A stretch of 5,403 nucleotides of DNA from Verrucomicrobiales bacterium (GCA_023253495.1 JALRGF010000423.1:1-5403), one strand, 5' to 3'. Shown: positions 1-5,346, numbered from the stretch's first letter. The notes: generated from the letters alone by a model not told the origin. Made by a program: numbers and translations.

Positions 1-655
1 GGCCGTCGCGGCCGCAGAGGCCGAAGCTGTGAGCTTCATCGACCAGGAGCAGGGCGTGGCGGGACCGGCAGAGGGTGGTGATTTCGCGGAGCGGGGCGCG
101 GTCGCCGTCCATGCTGAAAATGCCTTCGGTGGCGACAAGCACGCGGCCGCCGGGAGCGACGCGCTCGGCGGCCCAGTCGAGGCGGGTGGCGAGGTGGGCC
201 GGGTCGTTGTGCCGGAACGTGCGCACGGTGGCTCCGCTGGCGCGGGCGCCGTCGATCAGGCAGGCGTGGGCGAGGCGGTCGAGCAGGGCGATGTCGCCCG
301 GTCGCAGCACCGCGCCGAGGGTGCCGAGGGCGGCGGCATACCCGCTGCCGAAGGTGAGGGCGGCCTCGGTGCCTTTGAAGGCGGCGAGGGTGGCTTCGAG
401 GTCGGCGTGGGCGGCGCGGGTGCCGCAGATGAGGCGGGAGGCGCCGCTGCCGGCCCCATGCTGTTCCACGCCGCGGATCAAGGCCTCTCGGACCAGCGGG
501 TGGGCGGCGAGCCCGAGGTAGTCGTTGGAGGAAACATTGACGAGCGGCCGCCCGTCAAGGACCAGCGCCACCCCCTGCGGCCCGGCGCACCGCCGCAGGG
601 AGCGGCGGAGCGAGGCGCGATCGAGTTCGCGCAATTCCTCCTCAAATGATCGCAC
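1..655 (-). CDS. bioF: 8-amino-7-oxononanoate synthase (BioF-type PLP enzyme), N-terminal part, runs off the window
   Basis: Alpha-oxoamine synthase of the class II aminotransferase fold. BioF condenses pimeloyl-ACP/CoA with alanine to give 8-amino-7-oxononanoate, the first step of biotin-ring assembly in the cytoplasm. About 218 residues are visible (family length about 380-400). Motifs in order: SSNDYLGLAAHP near 42-53; GSGASRLICGT near 69-79; RLAHACLIDGA at 127-137, whose His130 matches the His that stacks on PLP; TEGIFSMDGD at 176-185 (Ser181); and VDEAHSFG at 205-212, where Asp206 should pair with the PLP nitrogen and His209 is the usual partner. The Schiff-base lysine lies beyond the edge. 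The start is taken as GTG at 655 (MRSFEEELREL), because no ATG is in frame upstream and this opening is typical of BioF; no clear ribosome-binding site is seen. It follows dacA by 68 bp on the same strand with no terminator, so co-transcription is likely. Glycine C-acetyltransferase and serine palmitoyltransferase are close relatives, but the EGIFSMDGD block favours BioF. Confidence 0.85.
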   Translation of the reverse strand, partial: MRSFEEELRELDRASLRRSLRRCAGPQGVALVLDGRPLVNVSSNDYLGLAAHPLVREALIRGVEQHGAGSGASRLICGTRAAHADLEATLAAFKGTEAALTFGSGYAAALGTLGAVLRPGDIALLDRLAHACLIDGARASGATVRTFRHNDPAHLATRLDWAAERVAPGGRVLVATEGIFSMDGDRAPLREITTLCRSRHALLLVDEAHSFGLCGRDG

Positions 656-723
656 GCTGCAGGCAAGGCGGCGCGGGTCGCGGCGCAACGGGGAATCGGG
701 AGCGGCGGCCGGAAGCCACCGGC

Positions 724-1563
724 TCAGACGACGCTGAGGCCGAAGTCGATGAGCGACTGGGATTCGTCCCAGATGTATTTCGACGAGCTGCCGAGGATGA
801 TGGCGATGACGTGGCGGTTGCCGGTGGCGCCGCTGGAGACGAGGCATTTGCCGGCGGCCCTGGTGAAGCCGGTTTTCATGCCGGTGACGTACGGGCACCG
901 TTTCATCAGCTTGTTGGTCGTCTGCAGGGTGATCTGGCGGCCGTCCGAGTAGCGAAACGGGAGCATCTCCAGACGCACGATCTGACGGATCACCGGCACA
1001 AGGTAGGCGGCGCGGGAAATCAGGGCGAGGTCGCGCGCACTCGACCGCTGGCCGGGCGCCGGCAGCCCGCTGGCATTGACGAACCGCGAGGTGCGGCACC
1101 CGAGCTTGGCGGCGCGTGCGGTCATGACCTGACCGAACCGCGCCTCGGTGCCGGCGTAGTCGCGCCCGAGCGCATGGGCGACGTCGTTGCAGCTCTTGAC
1201 CAGCATCGCCTGCATGAGGTAGCCGCGGCCGTAGCTCTGGCCGACTTTCAGGCCGAGCCGGGTCGGTTCCACCGCGATGTCGCTCGGCTGGACCACCAGC
1301 CGCTGCCGCAGGTTGCCGCGTTCGCAGAGGATCAGAGCGGTGAGCAGCTTCTGGGTACTGGCGATCGGCCGGATTTCATCGGCATTTTTTTCAAACAGCA
1401 CGCGGCCGGTGCGGGCGTCGATGACCATGGCCACGGGAGCGCTGACCTCCGGATCCGGATAGCGCACGGCGAGAACCTGCGGCGCAGCGATGCTGACTCC
1501 CGCGGCGGTGGCGGCCAGGCTGGCGAGAAACTGACGGCGGGATGCGGTCGGCGGGGTCATCAT
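724..1563 (-). CDS. D-alanyl-D-alanine carboxypeptidase, peptidase S11 family, with Tat-type signal peptide
   Basis: Low-molecular-mass penicillin-binding protein, 279 aa, that removes the terminal D-Ala from peptidoglycan pentapeptides in the periplasm and so limits cross-linking. All three catalytic motifs are present: SxxK as STQK at 69-72 (Ser69 nucleophile, Lys72 general base), SxN as SCN at 124-126, and KTG at 230-232, plus the family's NASGLP segment near 163-168. The N-terminus reads TASRRQFLASLAATAAG, a good twin-arginine motif followed by a hydrophobic stretch, with likely cleavage after VLA at about residue 32; most S11 enzymes use Sec instead. The protein stops about 47 residues after KTG, so the PBP5-type C-terminal beta domain and amphipathic membrane anchor are missing; it should be a soluble periplasmic enzyme like the shorter DacA-like/PBP7-like forms. 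Its ATG overlaps the TPR gene's stop (ATGA), implying translational coupling. A beta-lactamase is unlikely given the KTG context and length. A dacA-like name would be reasonable but the exact paralogue cannot be fixed. Confidence 0.9.
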   Translation of the reverse strand: MMTPPTASRRQFLASLAATAAGVSIAAPQVLAVRYPDPEVSAPVAMVIDARTGRVLFEKNADEIRPIASTQKLLTALILCERGNLRQRLVVQPSDIAVEPTRLGLKVGQSYGRGYLMQAMLVKSCNDVAHALGRDYAGTEARFGQVMTARAAKLGCRTSRFVNASGLPAPGQRSSARDLALISRAAYLVPVIRQIVRLEMLPFRYSDGRQITLQTTNKLMKRCPYVTGMKTGFTRAAGKCLVSSGATGNRHVIAIILGSSSKYIWDESQSLIDFGLSVV

Positions 1564-2465
1564 TCCGGAGACGGGCGGCGCGTGGAGGGGGCGGATCGGG
1601 GCTTGGTTTTCGGGCGGGCTTTGGCGGCGGGGGTCTTCGGAGTGGCGGCGGGCGATCCGGGTGATGGCCCGGTGGCCTCGGACTCATTGATTTCCTCGGA
1701 GGCCGGATCATTCAACTGTTTTTCGACTCCCTCGTCGCGGGGGGTGCCGAGTTCGACGGCGCGCAGGTAATGGCGCCGGGCCAGCTCGATGCCGGGCGGG
1801 CGGCGTTCGAGGTAAATGAGGGCGAGGTTGAAATGGGCTTCGGCATAGGCCGGGTCGAGGTCCAGCGCCCGTTGCAGTTCGGATTCCGCCGCCCCCAGCC
1901 AGCCGAGCGCCTTGGCGGCCGCGGCAAGGTGGTTGCGGGCGCGCGGGTCATCGGGTTTTTCGGCCACGGCGCGGCTCAGGGCGCTCAGGGCCCGCATCGG
2001 TTCGTCGCGCGCATAATGAACCATGCCGAGCGTAAGCCACGTCTGCGCCAGGCCGGGCTTGGCGATCAGAGCGCGTTCGAGGTGGCCGACCGCCGCGTCG
2101 TATTCCTGCAGCTGGAATTCGACGGCGCCGAGGTTTGCGAGGGCGGGCGCATTGCCGGGCTCGGCGTCGACCATTTCCCGGTAGGCGGCCCGGGCGGTTT
2201 TCCAGTCTTTGCGGGAGACGGCGGCGGCGGCGCGCTGCGCCAGTTCCCGGGTCAGGTCCGGCAGCCGCCCGGCCTCCTCGGCGTCGGCCGCTCCGATTTC
2301 AATGATCCGGGCGCCTGATTTGCCCTCCGCCGGCTCCTCGGCGGCAACCCCGCTCAGTCCGGACCCCGCGAGGAAAACAAGCACCCGGAAAACCGGGACG
2401 AACCACGCCCCGGACCGGCGGGCGCGGGGCGGGAGCGGGAAAAACGACGGAAAATGTCTTGCCAT
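1560..2465 (-). CDS. Secreted or periplasmic tetratricopeptide-repeat protein with basic Pro/Lys/Arg tail
   Basis: Protein of 301 aa. After a long, basic, Arg/Pro-rich n-region there is a hydrophobic core (VPVFRVLVFLAGSGLSGVAA, about 23-42) that reads as a signal peptide or N-terminal anchor. Residues about 71-242 hold roughly five 34-residue TPR units, best seen as PALANLGAVEFQLQEYDAAV (107-126), QTWLTLGMVHYARDEPMRAL (141-160), RARNHLAAAAKALGWLGAAE (175-194) and EAHFNLALIYLERRPPGIEL (209-228), each followed by the typical ALxxxP turn. TPRs build superhelical scaffolds for protein binding; no enzymatic motif is seen. From about 252 the chain becomes low-complexity: first acidic, then Pro/Ala/Lys/Arg-rich to the end. 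It is the first gene of the leftward unit, and its TGA overlaps the carboxypeptidase ATG by 4 nt, suggesting a role linked to cell-wall assembly, for instance as a partner of that enzyme (inference). The ATG at 2465 has no visible Shine-Dalgarno and starts 39 bp from lexA. Confidence 0.82.
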   Translation of the reverse strand: MARHFPSFFPLPPRARRSGAWFVPVFRVLVFLAGSGLSGVAAEEPAEGKSGARIIEIGAADAEEAGRLPDLTRELAQRAAAAVSRKDWKTARAAYREMVDAEPGNAPALANLGAVEFQLQEYDAAVGHLERALIAKPGLAQTWLTLGMVHYARDEPMRALSALSRAVAEKPDDPRARNHLAAAAKALGWLGAAESELQRALDLDPAYAEAHFNLALIYLERRPPGIELARRHYLRAVELGTPRDEGVEKQLNDPASEEINESEATGPSPGSPAATPKTPAAKARPKTKPRSAPSTRRPSPE

Positions 2466-2482
2466 GGTTGCAAATCTGTGTC

Positions 2483-2496
2483 TGTTCTCACGAACA
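2483..2496. promoter_or_regulatory. LexA operator (SOS box), TGTTC-N4-GAACA palindrome
   Basis: The sequence TGTTCTCACGAACA is a perfect inverted repeat with 5-bp arms and a 4-bp centre. It lies in the 39-bp gap between the divergent TPR gene and lexA, 8 bp before the lexA ATG and 17 bp before the TPR-gene ATG. From memory of the published work on Verrucomicrobium spinosum, the Verrucomicrobial LexA motif is TGTTC-N4-GAACA, an exact match. lexA autoregulation is the rule, so this is almost certainly a working operator. Its closeness to the ATG implies that LexA covers the transcription start or the ribosome-loading region and that the leader is very short. Directly downstream, CGAACACTCTTCC (2491-2503) is a degenerate match to a Gram-positive-type CGAAC-N4-GTTCG box overlapping the main site; tandem sites have been reported in Verrucomicrobial lexA promoters, but this second one is weak. 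I could not settle clear -35/-10 elements. Confidence 0.88.
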
Positions 2497-2504
2497 CTCT
2501 TCCT

Positions 2505-3113
2505 ATGCTCACCTCACGCCAACAACAACTCCTCGAATTCATCCGCAACTACCAGCGCACCACCGGAGTGATGCCCTCGACGCGGGATATCCAGCAGCAC
2601 TTCGGCTTTGCGAGTCAGACAGCGGCGGTCAGTCATTTGCGGGCCCTCGAACGCAAAGGTGCCATCAAAAAGCTCGTCGGCAAGGCGCGCGGGCTCGTTT
2701 TTCCCGAGGACCTCGGTCGCCCGCTGAGCTTCAGCGTGCCCGTCTACGGCGCCATTCCCGCCGGCCTGCCCACCGCCGCGGAGCCGGTGGCCGACTCGCA
2801 GCTCGCCATCGACGCCGCCCTGCTCGGCCTGTCCGACGGCGCCGTCACCTTCGCCCTGCGCGTGCGCGGTGACTCGATGATCGACGCTCATATCATCCCG
2901 GGTGACTACGCCATCTTCGAAAAACGCGACGCCCGCGACGGCGACATCGTGGCGGCCCTCATCGACGGCGAAACCACCCTCAAACGGTTCCTCCGGAAGG
3001 ACGGCCACGCCTACCTCAAAGCGGAGAACCCCGCCTACCCGAACCTCCAGCCAGTCAACGAACTGGTGGTCCAGGGGGTGCTCGTCGGCCTCGTCCGCGC
3101 CGCGCGCCGATAA
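2505..3113 (+). CDS. lexA: LexA repressor, SOS-response transcriptional regulator (self-cleaving, S24 family)
   Basis: Represses DNA-repair genes until RecA filaments on single-stranded DNA trigger its self-cleavage. The chosen ATG gives 202 aa, the same length as E. coli LexA. An in-frame ATG at 2454 would add 17 residues, but it would put the LexA operator inside the coding region and overlap the TPR gene, so it is rejected. Residues 1-66 form the winged helix-turn-helix (MLTSRQQQLLEFIRNYQ, then PSTRDIQQHFGF, recognition helix SQTAAVSHLRALERKGAI, 37-54). The cleavage bond is Ala86-Gly87 in GAIPAGLP. The C-terminal protease domain has nucleophile Ser124 (RGDSMID) and general base Lys160 (ETTLKRF), matching E. 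coli Ser119 and Lys156. In the recognition helix, E. coli Asn41, Glu44 and Glu45 correspond to Thr39, Val42 and Ser43, consistent with the different operator. No Shine-Dalgarno is visible. lexA is transcribed alone and converges on hicA 161 bp downstream; no terminator with a T-run was found in that gap. Confidence 0.96.
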   Translation: MLTSRQQQLLEFIRNYQRTTGVMPSTRDIQQHFGFASQTAAVSHLRALERKGAIKKLVGKARGLVFPEDLGRPLSFSVPVYGAIPAGLPTAAEPVADSQLAIDAALLGLSDGAVTFALRVRGDSMIDAHIIPGDYAIFEKRDARDGDIVAALIDGETTLKRFLRKDGHAYLKAENPAYPNLQPVNELVVQGVLVGLVRAARR

Positions 3114-3274
3114 GAACGGCGCCTCATCCGACGCCTGTGTCTGTCTGAAGGAAATTTGCTTTCGGGGCCGGCGCCGGGATGGGGTGCCTGAGTGATGTGA
3201 GGGAGTGGGCAGGGGAATGGGGGACCCCGGTGCGGCTGAGGTCGAGTATGACTTTCCAGCCCCTGGGGCAAACC

Positions 3275-3490
3275 TCACAGCTCCGCGACGAACTCCTCCA
3301 CAGTCAATCCCGCTTGCTCGATCAGGCCCTTCAGTGTGCCGGGCTTGATCGGCTTGTGCATCGGCACCACCACCGTTCTCTCCTCCCGCCGCATGATGAG
3401 ATGGGAGCCGGTCTGCCGCTGCTCCTCGAAGCCGAGACGGCTCAATGCTCTTGCAGCTTCCGCGCCGTTCACGTCGCGCGGCAGCTTCAT
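3275..3490 (-). CDS. hicA: HicA-type toxin (mRNA interferase)
   Basis: Small protein of 71 aa, typical for HicA (about 60-80 aa). These toxins have a double-stranded-RNA-binding-like fold and cut mRNA and tmRNA, arresting growth when freed from HicB. The sequence opens MKLPRDVNGAEAARALSRLGF, then QTGSHLIMRR with His30 in the position of the family's catalytic histidine, followed by the beta-strand RTVVVPMHKPIKPGTLKGLI and a final helix (EQAGLTVEEFVAEL). All expected elements are intact, so it should encode an active toxin. Its ATG overlaps the antitoxin TGA by 4 nt (ATGA), which couples toxin translation to that of the antitoxin. It ends 161 bp from the convergent lexA. The only doubt is whether it acts as a toxin in this host; the family assignment is strong from motif layout and partner gene. 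Confidence 0.87.
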   Translation of the reverse strand: MKLPRDVNGAEAARALSRLGFEEQRQTGSHLIMRREERTVVVPMHKPIKPGTLKGLIEQAGLTVEEFVAEL

Positions 3491-3705
3491 GCCGGGACCA
3501 GCTCGGGATCGCGCACAAAGTGGAGCCGTATGCGCTCGGGCTTCGGTCGGTCAACGAAATAAACGCTGACCGCATCCTGCACCATGGCATCCAGTTCGGC
3601 GAAGCTGTCACCCTGGGTGCAGATACCGCCGCCGACCGGATCATCCCAGCGTGCGACATAGCCGCCTGTCTCCTCACAGGGCGTGAGTTCGAAGGTAATC
3701 AGCAT
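3487..3705 (-). CDS. hicB: HicB-type antitoxin, short form
   Basis: Protein of 72 aa starting MLITFELTPCEETGGYVARW, with the partial RNase H-like fold of HicB: an N-terminal strand, the GGYVARWDDPVGGGICTQGD region in which such proteins present GCxTQGD-like turns, then a helix (SFAELDAMVQDAVSVYF) and a C-terminal strand (PERIRLHFVRDPELV). It should bind and neutralise HicA. It is the short HicB form, lacking the C-terminal ribbon-helix-helix or HTH DNA-binding domain of longer HicB proteins, so it may not repress its own promoter directly. Homologues of this size are, as I recall, sometimes labelled misleadingly as 2-oxoisovalerate dehydrogenase E1 beta subunit; nothing here resembles that enzyme. 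Order is antitoxin first, toxin second, with a 4-nt overlap. Upstream on the minus strand a TTGAAA occurs at about 3743-3738, with a poor -10 (CATTCT) 17 bp later; this promoter guess is weak. No Shine-Dalgarno is evident. Confidence 0.8.
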   Translation of the reverse strand: MLITFELTPCEETGGYVARWDDPVGGGICTQGDSFAELDAMVQDAVSVYFVDRPKPERIRLHFVRDPELVPA

Positions 3706-3941
3706 GTATGAGAATGCGGGATGACAGGATTTATTTCAAGCAGCCATTTGAGTCGGGCGTGTGACACCGGCAGAGCCAATGCGGCCGTCCGGGAGGTTGA
3801 GGTCGGTGCGAAAGGTGTCGCGCAGGCGGGTCGTGGCGGTGTGTCAAAGGGGGGGCGACATTGATGGCGGCGGCTTCCCTGCCATCCATCGACGCCATTC
3901 CTCGCTTGCCTGCCACCGGCAATCTGACAGCTTGGTCCCTG
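3706..3941. other. Intergenic region between divergent hicB and the PEP-CTERM gene
   Basis: This 236-bp stretch has no convincing complete gene. It should hold promoters for both flanking genes, but neither is clear. Visible items: a run of seven G at 3849-3855; a small hairpin TTGCC-N7-GGCAA at 3906-3922, just before the PEP-CTERM start; and, on the minus strand, a 35-codon open stretch bounded by stops (3843-3736). That stretch uses coding-like GC-rich third positions and translates as HTATTRLRDTFRTDLNLPDG then RIGSAGVTRPTQMAA. It has no start codon, so it could be the end of a decayed gene, or chance in GC-rich DNA. I do not recognise it. Confidence 0.4.
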
Positions 3942-4856
3942 ATGAGAATCCATCCACTGCTCGCGACCCTGCTCGCCACATCATCCCTGCCCGCTGCCAA
4001 CGTGACCCTGAACAGCACGTGGGATGAGTTTGACTGGAACCAGACCAATCCGACCGCGCCCAACGCCGGCATCCTGCAGCTCAGCGGGCAGTCGAGCACC
4101 GGGTTTACCGCGGCGATCGGGGAGAATACGCTGGATGTGGACGGCGCGGCTGGGGTCGATTCTTCCGGACGCCCTCGGATCTTCCAGAAATTCACGCCAT
4201 TGGCTCTGGCCACGGTCGGGGACAGCGTGTCGCTTTCCTTCGTCGCGACGGCGGCCAACGCGATGGTGGCTGGCGATTCCCAGTTTCGCTGGGCCTTGGG
4301 ACAGACCGACAGGAACCATGGCATCTGGGCTTCCACTGATTTTGGAACCCCGGCAGGCAACACGGCCACCACGCGTTTCGACGGAAGCATCACCGATCCA
4401 TCCGTTTCAGCGACCTACAGTGCGGGCAATTTCGGGCACTTCCTCAATTCCGGGACCACCCGCGGGAGTTCCTCCACGGTGGTGAACGGCACTGCCATCG
4501 GTGATCCTCTCGTCAATCTGGCCACCGAGCATTATTACACACTCAATATTGCCCGCGTGGCCGGCGGACTGTCCTGGGATTTTTCCTATGGCAACAACAA
4601 CGGCGCCGGCAGCCCGAACACGGTCAGTGTCGGATTCTTCGATGACTCGATCGCCCAGGCGGACGGCGCCAACGGCATGATGGACACGGTGGACACCGTG
4701 GCCTTCATGCTCTGGAACAACGCTCCGTTCGGGGCCGCCACCACCGGCAGCTTCTCGGTGTCCAATCTCGTTCTCACCGGAACTCCAGTGCCGGAACCCG
4801 CGGCCCTTGGCCTGCTGGGCATGGCAGCGCTTCTCGGGCTTCGGCGGCGGCGCTGA
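3942..4856 (+). CDS. PEP-CTERM sorting-domain protein, secreted, function unknown
   Basis: Protein of 304 aa from the ATG at 3942. This start puts a signal peptide at the N-terminus (MRIHPLLATLLATSSLPAAN, cleavage probably after about 18-20); the reading frame is open further upstream from 3861, but that 27-residue extension would bury the signal. The C-terminus is a textbook PEP-CTERM tail: VPEP, then a hydrophobic helix (AALGLLGMAALLGL) and RRRR. Such proteins are exported by Sec and then cut or sorted at the envelope by an exosortase, often linked to exopolysaccharide or biofilm matrix; no exosortase gene lies in this window. The body (about 20-280) is rich in Gly, Ser, Thr, Asn and Asp with alternating hydrophobic strands (SVSLSFVATAAN, HYYTLNIARVAGGLSWDFSY, TVDTVAFMLWNN), suggesting a beta-sandwich such as a concanavalin-like lectin fold (inference). 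No catalytic motif and no Cys are apparent. No Shine-Dalgarno precedes the ATG. The stop is directly followed by the PQQ pseudogene fragment. Confidence 0.85.
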   Translation: MRIHPLLATLLATSSLPAANVTLNSTWDEFDWNQTNPTAPNAGILQLSGQSSTGFTAAIGENTLDVDGAAGVDSSGRPRIFQKFTPLALATVGDSVSLSFVATAANAMVAGDSQFRWALGQTDRNHGIWASTDFGTPAGNTATTRFDGSITDPSVSATYSAGNFGHFLNSGTTRGSSSTVVNGTAIGDPLVNLATEHYYTLNIARVAGGLSWDFSYGNNNGAGSPNTVSVGFFDDSIAQADGANGMMDTVDTVAFMLWNNAPFGAATTGSFSVSNLVLTGTPVPEPAALGLLGMAALLGLRRRR

Positions 4857-4857
4857 A

Positions 4858-5090
4858 GCATGGTCGCGCGAGGTCTGCGAGTCGGTCCTGTGTTATGACC
4901 GGACCACCGGACCACCGGACGGCAGCTGTGGGCGAAGGAAATCCAGTGCAGGGGCTTTCCCCAGATCAATGCCCAGGCGTCGCACGCCTCCCCCACTCCG
5001 GCCTGCGACGGCGAACAGGTCTTCGTAACCACCATCGTCACCGACGCCGGCATCGCCATCTGCGACGGGCAGATTTGCGCAACGGTGGTG
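4858..5090 (+). pseudogene. Fragment of a PQQ-like beta-propeller (BamB-type repeat) gene, frameshifted by an 8-bp duplication
   Basis: Between the PEP-CTERM stop and the tRNA, two plus-strand frames join into one recognisable sequence. From 4858 the frame reads AWSREVCESVLCYDRTTG and then runs into a tandem repeat of period 8 (4898-4920, unit CGGACCAC). If one unit is removed, the frame continues RQLWAKEIQCRGFPQINAQ, then ASHASPTPACDGEQVFVTTI. The pieces VLCYDRTTGRQLWAKE and ASHASPTPACDGEQVFV are the classic blade pattern of secreted PQQ-binding-like propeller proteins common in Verrucomicrobia and Planctomycetes. Similarity fades after about 5050-5090. There is no start codon and only about one propeller blade of a protein normally of 400 aa or more, so this is gene debris. 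The frame stays open into the tRNA gene by chance. Unit loss by replication slippage would repair this one lesion but not restore the missing remainder. The family call rests on pattern recognition, not a search. Confidence 0.7.
4898..4920. repeat. Period-8 tandem repeat (unit CGGACCAC, just under 3 copies)
   Basis: Twenty-three bases repeat with exact period 8. The repeat sits inside the PQQ-propeller fragment exactly where its reading frame breaks, and removing one 8-bp unit joins DRTTG to RQLWAKE in a single frame. This is the expected signature of a slipped-strand duplication of a codon stretch encoding DRTTG. Confidence 0.85.
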
Positions 5091-5152
5091 CGGCGGAAGG
5101 GCCAGAGCCGCGAGGAGGGGCTCCACGGCAGCAGAGGCGATCATTATGAAGC

Positions 5153-5227
5153 TGGCGACCCCACGGGGAATCGAACCCCGGTTCTTGCCGTGAAAGGGCA
5201 ATGTCCTAACCGCTAGACGATGGGGTC
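5153..5227 (-). tRNA. tRNA-Glu, anticodon UUC, CCA encoded
   Basis: Reading the minus strand from 5227, the acceptor stem GACCCCA pairs perfectly with TGGGGTC, followed by discriminator G and an encoded CCA (5155-5153). The anticodon arm is TTGCC-CTTTCAC-GGCAA, giving anticodon TTC, read as Glu for GAA and GAG. The T arm is CGGGG-TTCGATT-CCCCG, with the invariant TTCGA box. The D arm, with GTCTAGCGGTTAGGAC, has the expected GG and short stem. The whole closely resembles E. coli tRNA-Glu(UUC). It stands alone here. Its 3' end faces the PQQ gene debris, which matters because tRNA 3' ends are common integration targets, although I found no second copy of the 3' end in the window to mark an att site. 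Confidence 0.97.
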
Positions 5228-5252
5228 ATGTCACGCCCAGAGGGGCGGGAGG

Positions 5253-5282
5253 CATAGATGACACGGGTTGGGGATGTGGCAA
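5253..5282 (-). promoter_or_regulatory. Possible promoter of tRNA-Glu
   Basis: On the minus strand, TTGCCA (5282-5277) is followed after 18 bp by TCTATG (5258-5253), a weak -10. The bases between it and the tRNA are very GC-rich, as in discriminators of stable-RNA promoters under stringent control. Placement fits a short leader of roughly 20 nt. The -10 match is only about three of six, so this is a suggestion. Confidence 0.3.
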
Positions 5283-5310
5283 GTGGTTTTTCGTGGGGCC
5301 CGCGCTTCTG

Positions 5311-5327
5311 GCATCCCTCCGGGATGC
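5311..5327. repeat. Short perfect hairpin, GCATCCC-TCC-GGGATGC
   Basis: A 7-bp perfect inverted repeat with a 3-nt loop. There is no T-run on either side, so it is not a standard intrinsic terminator. It lies 19 bp before the larger inverted repeat at the window edge, and the two may belong to one intergenic palindromic element. Confidence 0.7.
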
Positions 5328-5346
5328 GGAGCTGGGGGCGGGAATC

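Noticed and set aside
29..649. Plus-strand open frame of 206 codons opposite bioF
   Set aside because: The minus strand carries all N-terminal BioF motifs; the plus frame is Gly/Ala/Glu-rich low-complexity sequence.
646..1770. Long plus-strand open frame of 374 codons, opposite the carboxypeptidase and TPR genes
   Set aside because: It is antisense to genes with clear motifs, has a Gly/Ala/Arg/Asp-rich composition typical of a GC-rich shadow frame, and shows no domain.
2454..2504. Upstream ATG at 2454 as the lexA start
   Set aside because: It would add 17 residues absent from LexA proteins, overlap the TPR gene start and place the operator inside the coding sequence.
3168..3177. Palindrome CCGGCGCCGG between lexA and hicA, considered as a terminator
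   Set aside because: It is short, has no loop and no T-run on either strand, and such GC palindromes are expected by chance in this DNA.
3259..3269. GCCCCTGGGGC just after hicA, considered as a terminator
   Set aside because: The arms leave almost no loop and no T-run follows in the direction of transcription.
2514..3677. Minus-strand open frame of 387 codons across lexA and hicBA
   Set aside because: It lies antisense to lexA and out of frame over hicA and hicB, and its sequence shows no recognisable protein pattern.
3731..4393. Minus-strand open frame of 220 codons opposite the PEP-CTERM gene
   Set aside because: The plus strand here has a signal peptide and a PEP-CTERM tail, so the minus frame is a shadow.
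5153..5168. Likeness between the tRNA-Glu 3' end (GGCGACCCCACGG) and the right arm of the edge palindrome (GGCGACCCACG), considered as an att-site pair
   Set aside because: The match is only about 11 bases with an indel, the arm also occurs inverted at 5347-5362, and no integrase gene is in the window.
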